Assembly: GCF_022539315.1 (NCBI RefSeq)
Contig: NC_066313.1
Coordinates: forward strand, 64,545,934 to 64,609,933
From: Serinus canaria
Lineage: Eukaryota > Chordata > Aves > Passeriformes > Fringillidae
DNA length: 64,000 nucleotides
Direction: 5' to 3'
Shown here: positions 1-12,620 of the stretch, piece by piece
How positions within the stretch are numbered: the first letter of the stretch is position 1
How the letters are laid out: every line of letters starts with the position of its first letter
The notes under the pieces: generated by a model
What the model was told of the DNA's origin: nothing
Database searches by the model: none
The model's input: the letters and a program-made list of their open reading frames with translations, nothing else
Made by a program: the position numbers and the translations under genes

Positions 1-2415
1 CACTCCAAAGTTTGAATACCATACTCAAATTTCAAAGTGCTGTATGCAAGTCATTGCATATGTTGAAAGGTTTAACCAGGTTTTGTTTCAGTCATCTGGT
101 CTGTTGTTGTGCAGAAATTTGTTTATGCCAAGAATCCATACAGTGAGCTTTGTTTACTTCCATTTTAACTGGTGAATTCCAGTGCTGTCAAAGGTACTGC
201 CAGTGTAAAGATCATCTGAGAAGTCGCTTGTCAAGTGGCAAAGTGGCAGAGATGGATCTTGCCTAATATAAAAAATATATCATATAGGTATCTTTACCTG
301 AAAATCATCTAGGGATTTGCAGTCAGAAAAAAAACCCCAGGTATTATTGTGGCGTGATTTACCATAATCTCATTTAAAAGAAGCAAAATTAATATTACTT
401 TTGAATTTCTCACCAACAGCAGTATAAAGGGATCAGACAAGCTAGTTTACCTAGGTTTAAACATCATTACTGAAGCAATCTAAAGATGCATGTGAGGAAA
501 TCCAACCAAGTATTCAGTCACATGTTCCAAAGCCAAACTTCAGTTAGAGTTGTCACGTATTCCAAAGCCACATTGCTATCAGAGTTCTCACAAAGGTCCC
601 TGTCCATCTCAGTATTAGCAACTAAATGATACAACTTTATTTAAGTGTACCTTTACTTTCACAAAAGTTACAGTAGAAGTCTAAGAGGGATCCAAGTGAG
701 GAACTGCACAGGACTTTGTAGAGGGCAATATTCTTAGTATTTTCTCTGCCATCACCTGATGTGCCCATTAATTTTGATCCTAGTGAACACCTTGAGGCAA
801 CAACTGAAGATGGTTCCTTCTGAACCACCCTGCCCTGTCTTTTTCCAGATTAAGATAATTTTCCCTCAAGAAGGAGATATAAGAAGTATAAAACTTTATT
901 TTTTTCCCCGAATCCTCTCTTGAACATTTGTATATTGAACATGAACTTTTAATTCTTCAGAGACTGAGAAATCATTCCAGAATGTGCTCTTTACAGAACA
1001 CTACCAAATGAGTATAACATTCTTTAATGCTGGTTTAAGTGTCTCAAATCAAGGTTCTTTAACAAACCTGTAACTTCAATTTCTGAACTCTGTTCTTCTC
1101 TGTGCAGGCTTGTTTGAAGACTACAATAGCTGAATAACTAAGAGGAAACATGCAGGTGAAGACAGATTGTGCTGGCTTGCCATGAACATGTTTTTCATGC
1201 CAGTATGGCTATCTTCCCTCACTTGTATGTTCTAATATATTTATTGTTTTTATTGTTAATGTTATTTTAGAAGTTAATGCAGCCATAATAGTCACCATGC
1301 TGCTACATTCCAAGCTACTCTTTGGCTTCCACATTGAGAAGTGTCCAGTCTCTGGGCTGAAGTTGTGGTGCACTAAAAGTCTTTTTGTGAAGCAGTTTTT
1401 TGTTCAATCCCTTCCATGCATGGGGGGTGTACAGTTAAACTCCAGACTGGATACATATTTCATTTTGAGTTATAGTTTAACCACATGGGGACCATATGGC
1501 AGTTAAACTGAAGAATACCAGCTTTCCAAAGGAGGTCCTGACCATACATGCTTTGCTCTCACAGTACAGGAGACTTAAGGATTGGGAGTGAGAATACACA
1601 TCTAAAATTGTCACGTTACTGTTTGACTTACAAATTTTGAAATACCTTGACTTTTGATCAGCATCCCTGAGGGAGGAGACCTCTAGTTTTATCCCTCTTT
1701 CAGCTGATTTTTCTGATTTTGACAGTGAAATTGGTTTTCTGTGCTATTCTTTTATGCTGTATTCTTCTCTGAGAACACTTGTCAGTCATCAAAATTCAGT
1801 GGTTCTGCCAGAACCTGATACATTTTCTAGGGCAGAAATCTCTTGTTCAGCTTCCACAATACAAGTTCTCTGCTTCAAAATGGAATTATAATCTAAGGTG
1901 AAGTTTGCAATTGTAAATTCTTAAATATATGCAATTGTAAATTTCATATAGAATTCCTAAATTCTATATGTAGAGCTAACAGTAGAATGCCACGTGCCAT
2001 GATAGCACTCATGATAGTTGAGTTAACTGGACATTCTCTTACCAGCATCACTTTTGCTTTAGAGGATGTTTACCTGAGTACAGTAACCATGAGTTTTACT
2101 GCATGAGGAAGGAGTCAGATGGATCTGACACCCACTGGTTGCTGCTATGATTTTAGTTATATGAAAAAGCCATTCAATTTAGCATTAGAATGAGCTACCT
2201 TGAGATCACACAGGTATATATCTCTTCCTACTGAGGAATTCCAGCTGTTTGGTTTGATCTGCATAACGCTTCTTTTCAGTATCATTGTATGGAGATTATT
2301 TGAGGTTCAAGACTTCCCTGCCATAAGAACCTAAGATTTGACATATATGTGATTGATTCCTGTCAGCCAGTTACTTTTTCTTGAGACTGTTATTTTGTAT
2401 CTGCTTCCAAAGCAT

Positions 2416-2487
<72 letters not shown>
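2416..2487. repeat. (GATA)n microsatellite
   Basis: About 18 uninterrupted copies of the tetranucleotide GATA (72 bp) lie in a PIBF1 intron. The reverse strand reads as a Ser-Ile-Tyr-Leu repeat, which is an artefact of the repeat. A tract this long and pure is likely to be length-polymorphic. Confidence 0.97.
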
Positions 2488-3434
2488 TGTCTCATTAACT
2501 GCTTATATAAATTTACATAGTTAGTATAACTATATATACCCATACATAATGTTAAGTGCTATTGCAAGCTTTTGAGTGCACATAGAGGATTCTTTCTTCC
2601 TTTGATTATAGTTACATGACAGAGACAGAAATAAAAAAACTTATGATGTTGACAATTCACTGAAAAAAAATGAAATTACTATCTTGATACTATACTTGAT
2701 TGCAATGCTTAATGTAGACATTTCTTTCACATACCTCATCAGTTACATGATAAATGAGCACCTTTTTATACCTCAATCATTTCCCATGAGACAGTTCTCT
2801 TTATTTTGCTTTGACAATGTAAGTCATGATTTTGTTATAATAACTAATATTCTGTTAGTTTTGAATTAGGAAGACATAAGCTGCTCTTTCTGTACACGTA
2901 TGTTTGAGCATGTATCAAGGACATCAAAACCAATGTTAGTAGAATTCCCTTTATAGTATCTGTATCTTGAAATATATTTTATATGGCTCCATGTGCCTTA
3001 TTTTTGCATTTCCTTATCTTCTAGTTGCATTGCTAGTTGAAGGAATCAAATTTTATCCTTTGTATTCCAAAATTGATCAATTTTTCTATGTTATCCATAA
3101 TAGAGAGGTAAAATGTATTTTTAAAAAACTACAGCTTTTTTTAGTTTTAATTTAAGCTCAAAAATCATTAGAAAGTCTCTGAATTTTCTGAAGTATGAGT
3201 AGGTAATACCCTTTTTTACTTTACCTTTTAAAAATTACTTACGCTTCTTCGGTTTGGTTCTTTTAACACTTTTTTGAAGGCTGATGATCTTCAGTTAGTT
3301 CCTCAACACCACTATTTAGCCTAATAAATTAGCAAGATAGAATTTGGGAAATATGCCAAACTAGAAGACATTTTAAATAATGGACACTGTGGAAAAGACT
3401 GCTGTCTATCCCTTTTCTGTACCTTAATAAAGAG

Positions 3435-3482
3435 TCATAGAAACACTAAAGTTGGAAAAGACCTCTAAGATCGAGTCCAACC
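3435..3482 (-). mobile_element. CR1 LINE 3'-terminal fragment
   Basis: The + strand reads TCATAGAAACACTAAAGTTG, then GAAAAGACCTCTAAGATCGA, then GTCCAACC. This is the reverse complement of the CR1 3' end (GGTTGGACTCGATGATCTTA and onward to the TTCTATGA terminus). Only about 48 bp remain, an extreme 5' truncation. It lies in a PIBF1 intron, antisense to the gene. Confidence 0.85.
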
Positions 3483-6400
3483 TTTATATCTCCTTCTCTG
3501 CTTGTATATTGGCACACAAAATTGCTTTTGCTATTTTTAACTAAGGTTGTTGGACATAACTTACCAAAAATAAATGGAAATGAGCAAGTAGTTTCTTCTG
3601 ATACTATTTACAATGCAATACATGTTACCTTACTTCACCTCCTGCTACATCACTCCCAGTGTTCTAAGTCCATTCATTCTAATCAGTTACTTTGAATTCC
3701 AACTCCTTTTCTGGTTATGTATGCAGAATTCTCAAGTATTTTTTAATAGTTCAAGTAATCTTTACTAAATATGAATTAATATCCATAAGTGGAATACAGG
3801 ATGTTAGATTGTGCTAAAGCATGAATCTCTGATGTTTTGTAAAACTTACCAAGTGGATAATCTGTGGTGTGAAAGCTTGTTCTAAAAACACAGTTAGTTC
3901 CTTTTAAGAAAATAATTTGATACTTCAAATCTGTGTGCAAGGGGAATTATGATTGCACACTGGCTATTCAGGATTTAAGTTGTTTAGGCAAAGTAGAAGC
4001 CTGAGAAAAGTAAATGATAAGGAGAGTGATAAGAGGTGAGAAATGGATTCAGCTTATCACAACTAAATTTAGGTATCAAAGTGAAGGTGTCTGTGGTGAG
4101 GTATCTTTTTGTGCTTTATAGTTAACAGCAGCCTAATCAGCAAGACTAATGTTACAACACCAATAGTGTCCCACTTCTGAATGGAGTCACTTTGCAAGCT
4201 GCATTGTCTGTAATGGAAAAATAGATTTTTAGCTTGTAGTTAGATACTTATGTTTAGATACAGCAATTTAGGTGTTCTAAGTTCGAGTGAAATCAAAATT
4301 AATGTGTCACATAGCTCATTACTTTGATTTTTGGGACTTGTTCTGGTACACAGAGCAACATCCTTAACAAAAAATCATCAGGTAGCTGTGGACAGACTTT
4401 CAAAATATTTAATAATATAGTCCTGATACTTGTTTGTATGGGTGACACTAATTGTAGGTAAGCACTGTTTTTGTGCCAGCTGCACAGGTTACTTTTTTCC
4501 TTGTGTCATCTTAGCCCACCGTTTTTGCCAACTGCATTGTTTCCCATGTGTCTGCACTGCCCCGTCCCCACAGAATGTTGCGTAAGCCGTGAGTGGGTGC
4601 TTGTGTTCCCGTAGTTTGTGACAGGGAGACCAGAGGTGTAAAGCCAACCCAGGGAGGAGCTGGGTGAATCCACTCAGAGGTGTTGGTACTCATAATCCTC
4701 CCAAGAAGGATTTCTGTCTGGCTGTCCAAAGCCAAAGCCCTCAACCCTGGAAGCCTCAACACAGTGACACATAAATTGCGTAGCGTGGCTCATACGTCCA
4801 GGAGCCAGCATGGCAAAGACCAAATACTTCCCCAGAGAAATTGGGAAATGCAGAGCTTTAGCAACACTGTTTTCTACAGTGCACTCAGGAACTGAAGGGG
4901 ATATTGTAAGTAAACAATTTGCACAGCTCTGCCTGGACATAGAAACATGGACTTGACACAATAAAAAGTAGAAGAATTTTAATCATCCATTTCTCTTCAC
5001 GTCTTTGTTTACTTAGCTTATCCTGAAACTAGTACATGTCCTTCTCCACAAAAGATTCTTACCATCTCCTTTGAACCTTCTACCTGTTTTCCCCTTCTTT
5101 CAGAAGGTCTTGTTCCCACTGGAACAAGTTCACATATTTCTGTTAAGTACAATCTCCAGAACTGCTTTTTCCTTGCTAGCTTTCTAGACCAACTTGCTGG
5201 ATTTTAGGTTTGGAAAATAATACTCATAGAATCAAGGTAGTGTGCCAGCAGTAGCAGGTATTCAGGACAGTTTGAAACTTAAAAGTGAAGGTAAGAATTA
5301 AGATTGTGTTCAGGAGCACAGAAATCTGAAGAGATGGTTAAAATGACTGCAGTTCAAGACAGAGTTTTGTTTTCAGTTTTTCCTTTGCTGAATATAGCAA
5401 ATCTCTTGCAAATATGTTGTGGCAATTTTCTTTCCTTGTTTAGCAGTAAACATACCAGTAATTCTGTTGGATTCAGTGTTTCTTGTGCTATTTATTTTGC
5501 CAAGTGTTTTAAGGTCTTTCTTACTAAACGAGGAGGGGGTTTAGAACAAATATTAAGACAACCTTAGCTAAATCCTCATGATAAATTTGGCTGTGATGCC
5601 AAAATAGCTTCTTCGTTGTGGACTAATTTTTCATCCCCACTCCCTGTCATTCTTTCCTATAGCTTCACATTAGAGAATCCTCCTGTCACAAGGGAAGCTT
5701 GTGTGAGAGCTGACTCTCCAGAGCCTATTCCAAGTCTGAAAACAGACAGTGCTGTCAAGTACAGGACAGATTCTATTAAGTAGAGAAGACTTTAAACTGC
5801 CAAGTGGATCTTGACACAAGAGAATTTGACCCTACACATACAAGTTGCAACTCTGTTTCTGAAATAAATCTGTGTGACAGTTTTTGGGTTTTGCCTTGTT
5901 CAAACATGCAGCTATTTGGTCCACAGAATAACACAGTTTAAGTATAGGAACGCCATTTGCTAATGTCAAAACATTGTTTATGTACAGTTTAATCTCCTGT
6001 GATGGTGTATTTATTTGCTGTATACTTGCTTGAGTTATTTTCATCAAGAAATTCTGTCTATGTGTTGCTTTGGCAACATCTTTGCGGAGTTTACAACTTT
6101 GAAAAACATGTTGGCATCAGCTATGCAGTCCTTTTAAACAGCTGCTCTGCAGTCATGCTGTTTCAACATGCCACCACACATGGCTGAATTATGCAAATAG
6201 TTAATATTAAATGACTGAGATACAAGAACAATTTGTACACTCGATAAAGCTGGTCTGTGGAGTGTAACTTCCATTCATGTAACTCAGTTAGTGTTGGACA
6301 ATTTAAAGGCTTCAGCATGTTTCTTTTGACTTTGTTTCTTGTATTAAAGGCAGCAATGGACAGAGAGAAGGTATACGGCAGGAGTAGTTTAAAAGGCTGA

Positions 6401-7628
6401 TGGTTTTTTTAACTCATTACTAAAAATTTAATGAAAATAGAAGGTACATCAATGTAATTTTCCAGCAGGTATTAAATAGGTAAGATTTAAATACTTGTCA
6501 TTCAGCTATAAATACAAATTTCCCTTTTCTGGTTGAGAGATTAAACAGAATGTTTATTATATATAAGGCTAATAGAGTAACAGTGTTGCTTATTGAAGAC
6601 AACACCATTTGTAAAAAGCAAGAAAACAAATACATTAATATTTTAAAACATGTAAAATTGTCTTAAAATTTACATTGAAAGGCTTTTCTACTGATCTTGC
6701 TGTTCTAATTCTAAATAAGGAATGCTCTAAATAATACTGGTAATAGTAATAATTAGTTTACATTAATTATTTCTCCTTCTCTTTACATTCTGTAACTTAT
6801 TTTATAGTAATCATACCCATTACATGGGGGGGAGGGGGAACATTAGGAGGAAGGTATGGTGAAAGATGACAAAAGAAGATGTCCAGGTGAAGTCAGAAAA
6901 TGCTGTGTTTCTTCCTTTATCACTCTACTGTACATTTTGAGTAATCTGTTTTGTTCAGATTTAAGTATTAAGGAAAGATTACATTTTTAATTCAAATTGT
7001 TTTTAAAGCAAACTACTAGGATATCCAAAAAAAAGGCTGCATTTCTATATATTCTCATTCCTTTTTCCACACTGGAACTTTCATTTTTCACAAAATTTAT
7101 TTTCCATTCTGATCCTCTTTTTACTGTACATACTCTATAGGTTCTTCATTGATTTTTCTTTTCTAATCTGGATATAAAGAAATATATCCAGATTATAAAG
7201 AAATAGTAATATATTTATAAAATTTCTGTGCAAGACCTAGTGCTCAAAAGTACAAGTTGCCACAGTCATTCAAATTAGATTTGTACACTCCCTCAGCCTG
7301 AAAAAATAAATGCAAAAAATTCTTTTAAGTGGAATGGAAGTTGAAGTTAAAAAAGATAATGTGCTTCTTACTACACAGTAAATGTTCTCTTTTACAGCCT
7401 TTAAGCAAGACAAAATTTGAGTTGTATAAATCCTCTGTGCCTATTTTATTTTCTTTCTTTGCTAGGGTTTAAGTAGTAATCTTATTAATCATAGCAAGTA
7501 TATATTCTTTTTTACTTTTACTGATCTATGTTTGGTGAATATAAATTTATTATTAATAAATAAATATTTATATGTTCAAATGTAATTTAACTTAATAACT
7601 TAGCCTTGTTCTTTTGGGGGTTTTATAG

Positions 7629-7805
7629 GAACTAGCCACAATGAAGCAGATTATTTTTGCTCTACATGGTAAACGCTGTGAACAAAATCTACCTCGGTCT
7701 CATACTGATTTGAAAAGTGCAACTGGAAAACAGTCAATCCCTTTGGGAAAACTGCTGCCAGAACATGAAGAAGAAAATATATTTACACCTAAGCCAACGT
7801 TATTT
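7629..7805 (+). CDS. PIBF1: PIBF1 penultimate coding exon
   Basis: This 177 nt exon encodes 59 residues of the C-terminal part of progesterone immunomodulatory binding factor 1 (CEP90), a coiled-coil protein of centriolar satellites and distal appendages needed for cilium formation. The acceptor is TTTTATAG before 7629 and the donor is GTAAGT at 7806. The frame is phase 0 at both ends and reads ELATMKQIIFALHGKRCEQN at the start and ENIFTPKPTLF at the end. The stretch LLPEHEEENIFTPKPTLF is what I recognise from the vertebrate PIBF1 C-terminus. The methionine at 7641 is internal, because the frame is open back to the acceptor. All earlier exons lie outside the window to the left. The KLF5 gene downstream on the same strand matches the known vertebrate gene order, which supports the call. 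Confidence 0.9.
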
Positions 7806-10079
7806 GTAAGTACTATGATAAGAGTAAATGCCAAAACTTCTGATGGTTCTCTTCACTTTTTAAAAAGAAAAATGTGGATTCATTCTTCAGGGAGATGTGT
7901 AATTAGTTCAGCTCTTTATGGAAACAGTCAATGTTGAGGAGAAAAATTAGAGTTTGTGATGTTTTTAGCGATTTGGTTACTTTCTATATCTTAAGTTCAC
8001 AGCAAGCCAGGTCTTTTTTTTTTTTAAAAAAACCATTGTTGTATTACAATGCTGAGTGGCTAGCAAGATTTTAATAGTTGTAGGGTTTCACAGACCATGT
8101 ATTCTCATTTAAATCTGCCATGACTGTGTGTAAGTGGAGTTTGTGCATTTCTATATTGAGAAGCAGGAGTGAGGTATATTTCTGCATACTTAAATTGATG
8201 TATATTAATGTGTATGTGCTTATGTATCTAAATATAAATAAAATATTTTATCTATATTTATCTAAATATAGATAAAAAACAGAACACCAGTATTGATATC
8301 GCTTCTGTTGCTAAGGAAGCCTGATGTTATAAAACCAGTATAAAACCCTGTTTTATTCCTTCACAAACTAACAGCTTGGCTTTTAATATTTGAATTGACC
8401 TACTTCAGATTTAGTGCCTCTGGTATTGGAAAGTTTCATAAAAATGGTTTAGAAGTTTCTCACTATGACTGTGTCTGAAGTGATGGATTCAAGACAGCCA
8501 AGTTGCAATGCTGAATCACAAAGCAAGTCATTACTCTTATTTACAAACTTCATGATGCTACCTTTCTCTGGGGTGAACTGGCTGTATCCACACTGCATAG
8601 CATATGTGCTGATTTGGTCCAAAGAGAACTCTTTTTTTCTTTTTTGTCTTTTTTTTTTCTTATTTTGTTGTTTGGTTGTTTTTTTTCCTGGTAGAGACTT
8701 TAACATACAGTGTCTTAAATGATATAAGTTTTGTAGTGTAGCATACCACGTACTGGGTGTATAACACAAAAAGTAGGAAACAGTAGTGTCTCTGGGACAT
8801 GACTTGAGGACAATTAGGAGTTCAAATTTTGCTTGAATATTATTAGACTAAACACAGACTTATCCAGTGCTGTTTCATCTATAGTCATTTTGGTAGTGCT
8901 AAATCATCCTGCCCAAACTTTGTTTTTGGTGGAGCTATTCAGTATCTGAAACATAAGCAAAGAGTTTCTAAATGATCTGGGGTTTCTTTGCATGATCTGC
9001 CCCGTCTTACTTAGGGCTATACAAACTGTGTAGGAATCCAGAAAAACTGCATTTACATTAAGAAATTGTAACCAGCTTCTCTGTGAAAAACTCTACCTTT
9101 GCAGACTTAGGAGTAGGGAACTGAAAATGGGCAGATGGCACAGGTTTTCTTCTCAGATAGGAAAAGAAATCAGTAGTCCTGTGAAAATCCTGCCAGCTTA
9201 GGTCAATTTTCAGAATTCTAAAAGCTTGCACAAATAGACCAGATTTGTTTTTGTAACTGAAGTCTTCAAAAATAATAAAGCATATTTTTAAATTAAATTA
9301 TTTTTAAGTCTTGGAGGAAAGAATGAATAGAGAGCAGTCAGAAAAGGGGACTAGAAAGGAACAAGTTTAGGGACAACAGAGTGAGAGAGTGCTCACTAAC
9401 TCAAGAGATTATACCTAACCCTGAAAGCAGAATAGTCCTTACCTTGTTGCACCTCCACTTGATTAGTTCTATTTGTATTAAAACCTAAATTATTTTATTT
9501 TATACAAACCACCTCTGAATTTACCACAAGCAATCCTGACTGTGTAGCAGTAACCCACAGGATTATGAAGGCAAGGAAAAGTTGCTCACAGATAATTCTC
9601 TGCAATTAAAATACCTTGTACAGAGTTAGAAAACTACTGTATTGTTTTATTTTCAATTAAAAATTTTTAAGAACTATATTTCTGCATAAAGTGCTGGTCA
9701 GTTTTGGCACACCTAAGATCTCTTTTCTAAGATCCATTCCTTTTTTAGCTGGAAAACACAGATGATGTTATTCGAAAGGAAACTTATTTATGGCACAGTT
9801 GATGCTTGTTTTCATTGTGACAGGTATTTTTTAAAAAATTATTTCATTTACACCATATAATCTGATTTTATAGCCTGGAAATGGGCAGGTTTTAATACTG
9901 GTTTATTGTAATAGTAAATTTAAATGTGTAGTTTTGGTTTTGATATTTGCATTTAAGCAAAGAACTCAACTTTGAACTACATAGGAAGGACAGAGACTTG
10001 TGTAGATTGTTTAAATTGTGTAGATTGAATGTTTTTCTTCTGTTCACTGTCTCACAACTAAATGTTCTTTCTTTTACAG
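7806..10079 (+). other. PIBF1: PIBF1 last intron
   Basis: This is a 2,274 bp intron between donor GTAAGT (7806) and acceptor TTCTTTTACAG (ending 10079). It is AT-rich with no coding signal. It includes a perfect 15 bp inverted repeat at 8246-8277 and T-rich tracts around 8629-8690. Confidence 0.85.
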
Positions 10080-10136
10080 ACAAATAAAGAGGTGCCTGCG
10101 TGGTACAAGAAACTGAAGAAGAAAACATCAGCATAG
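10080..10136 (+). CDS. PIBF1: PIBF1 terminal coding exon with stop codon
   Basis: The last coding segment of PIBF1 gives 18 residues (TNKEVPAWYKKLKKKTSA) and then a TAG stop at 10134-10136. It joins in phase 0 to the exon ending at 7805, so the product ends KPTLF-TNKE. A basic, lysine-rich tail after TNKE is the ending expected for vertebrate PIBF1. The exon is too short to be picked up as a free ORF and was found by following the frame across the acceptor at 10078-10079. Confidence 0.9.
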   Translation, partial: TNKEVPAWYKKLKKKTSA

Positions 10137-10340
10137 CATTTTTCAAAAATTATTCAAAATAATCCTTTGGGGAGCTTTTCTTTAAGAAAGTTATTTTCAC
10201 CATAGTGATGCTCATTTCACTGTAAAAGCAAACAACTGTTTTGGTTGTAACTGTTTCTTTTTTGACTGTCAAATAATCTTATGCTTCATAAAATAATTTC
10301 TAGATCTCTCATGTGAATAAAATGTGTGAAAATGATACAT
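10137..10340 (+). other. PIBF1: PIBF1 3'UTR and polyadenylation signal
   Basis: A short, AT-rich 3'UTR follows the stop codon. A canonical AATAAA lies at 10316-10321, about 180 nt after the stop. Cleavage is expected 10-30 nt beyond it; the exact end is an estimate. Confidence 0.7.
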
Positions 10341-11814
10341 GCAATAATTTTGCTAACATTTATTTGAATTTTAAAGGATAAGTAAACACTAGTGTGTTCT
10401 ACAAGTTAGAATCTGGGCAGTTAAAGGATGTGTTATTCAGGGTGTTCAAATTAATGCATGTTTCAGCCTTTTTATATTGTTTTTCCTGGACCCTCTGTTT
10501 CATGTCACATTCCTTGCAGCTATTCTGACTAATGGAAATTTTCAAAATATACATGCATTAGTATTGAACTTTCTATGAAGGAAATTCATGTCAGCTGGAA
10601 ACAAAATTTCTTACTGGCCTTGAATTTTAGTTCATCACTTGATGTCATTTGTATAACCAAACAGGCATTAAAAATACTTTAAAGAAGCAATAAAATACAT
10701 CCTGATTATCAGCACTGATACTTAATGGGCTAGACAGCAGTGCAGTTACATCAATGTAATAATAAAAATAGAACCATCATGAGTGAGGGCTGTAATGTGT
10801 AATAGGGAAATGGGTAACTTACCATATTTAATTGTATGAAAATAAGTCCCAAAGTCCAAGAACACATTCTACTTGTTTACTCCACTCCACCATCTATTCT
10901 GACTACACAAAAGTTCTCTAATTTTTCAAAGCATTCTTGACTACATATGGTATGTTCGTATGTATAATATAAATACAGATCTTTTAAGTACTGCATACTG
11001 AAAATATTGCTCAGATTTAATTTAAGAGAAAGCTCTTTCTCTTTAACTTTTTCCTTGACAATATCTCTTAAATTGGTTATTTTTTCTAACCTGGACATAA
11101 GCAGTAATTATTTACTATACAATACTGAGCTACATCAAGTTATGATTCCCAGATACACTTTTCTTCACTTTTCAAACAGCTGAAGCACAGTAATACCTCC
11201 TCTGCTCCAGGAAAGCTTCCTTTTTTTTTTTCATTTTCTTATTCTGAGAAACCAAGGTAAAAATGCTGGCAATTGCACATCCCAGGTTTAAAATTATCAT
11301 TCTGTGAGTGAGGGAGGCCAAGTGTGTAGACAGAGATGATAATCTTTTATTAGACTAACTGCTGCTCACTGGGGAAAAAATCACACAAACTTTTGGGCTC
11401 ACAAACCTTCAGTACAGTAATTTCTGAATAAAGTTTCCTGAAGTCTAGGTTTTATCTAACATCTATTTTTATGTGACCACAATCCTTAACTTTTATTTCC
11501 TGTGAAACAGCTCCCATATGCAGATACTAATTTTGTAGATTGTAATAGATACTTTATATGATACAGTCCCTAAATGAGCTTCCCATACTATTCTGTTTGT
11601 CTGTTATCAATGAATAATTAATAAATTGTATTATCTAGAAGGACTGTGAGCTATTTTAGGCAAGATACTAGTTGGAATTGTAAGTATTTCCAATTTGTTT
11701 TCCTATGGTGTCTTTATAGACAATTTGGTGAGATACAGACTGTATGGGTGATGATGGGTGACACACCTACCTAAAGAAAACATGATCAACAATGCCATGT
11801 CCTGCTGGAATACT

Positions 11815-12620
11815 GTCATCACTTGGCAAGTTCACAGGCAATACCAGATTTGAGGGAGTAGTCTATACACTGGAAGGAAAGGTCTCAGAAATCTCAACAG
11901 GCTGGAAATTGGGTCAACAAGAAATGTATGAAGTTCAACAAAAGCAATTGCAGCCCCACATCCAGGATGTAATAATCCCATATGCCAATATTGCTGCAAA
12001 GCAGCTCAACAGAAACAGACCTGAAGGTCCCAGTGGACAGCAAATGGAATATGAGTCAATAATGTGCCAGCCAGCCACATCCCAGGTGGGTATTACCAAC
12101 AGGATAGTCAGCAGATGGCAGGGAAGTGATCCTTCCCTTCTGTTTGGCACATGGGAGGTCACATGTGGAGTTTGTATGCAGTTTTGGGCTTGTTCAAGAA
12201 AGGCATTGACATATTGCAGTGAGTCCAGCAGAGGTGCATCAAGATGGTCAGGGGCTGAAGCACCTGATGTAGAAGGAGAGGTGGAAAGAACTGGACTTGT
12301 ACAGCATTGGTATTAGAGGATTTAGAGGAGGAACTTGTAGTCTCCAACAACCAAATGGGATGGTACAGAGACTAGAGAGCCTGACTCTGAGCTCAGAGAT
12401 GCATGGCAATAGTGTGAGAGACAATGGACACCAGATGGAGCACTAGAAAACTCAATTAGCTATTATGAAAATTGCTTTTACTGTGAGAATGGTCAAATAC
12501 CAAAACAGTTGCCTAGAGAGGTGGTGGAATCTTCATCCTTGGAGATGTTCAGAACCCAGCAAACTCCTGAGCAAACTGATATAATTGGACTTGACTTTGA
12601 GATGAACTAGATGACTGATT
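11815..12620 (+). mobile_element. Degraded CR1 LINE 3' fragment
   Basis: This segment follows the CR1 non-LTR retrotransposon consensus over the C-terminal reverse-transcriptase region and the 3'UTR, on the + strand. Recognisable stretches are ATGAAGTTCAACAAAAGCAA near 11,928, the 'tgatcctt..gcacatgggaggtcacatgtggagtttgtatgcagttttgggct' type block around 12,127-12,190, and the 3'-terminal GAGGTGGTGGAATCTTCATC block near 12,518 followed by TTGGACTTGA and ACTAGATGA. It is 5'-truncated, as most CR1 copies are, and carries many substitutions and gaps, so it is old and inactive. The 174-codon open frame at 11792-12316 is a by-product of this element and not a host gene. Confidence 0.85.

Larger units (their letters stand above)
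1..7628 (+). other. PIBF1: PIBF1 intron (partial, upstream of penultimate exon)
   Basis: This stretch lies directly upstream of the PIBF1 exon beginning at 7629, so it is inferred to be intron sequence on the + strand. It is AT-rich with frequent stops in all frames, and I could not find a further exon with matching splice sites and an open frame. It contains a GATA microsatellite (2416-2487), a 48 bp CR1 tail (3435-3482) and two AT-rich inverted repeats (1945-1970 and 7164-7195). Very short exons could be missed by eye. Confidence 0.7.

Noticed and set aside
2331..2543. Minus-strand ORF with repeated Tyr-Leu-Ser-Ile
   Set aside because: It is a direct translation of the GATA microsatellite.
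5224..5236. CATAGAATCAAGG, resembling a CR1 3' end
   Set aside because: Only about a dozen bases match, and the diagnostic GTTGGAA and TCCAACC blocks do not follow.
11792..12316. 174-codon + strand ORF
   Set aside because: It lies almost wholly within the degraded CR1 copy, and its frame does not follow an intact reverse transcriptase. It is treated as transposon remnant.
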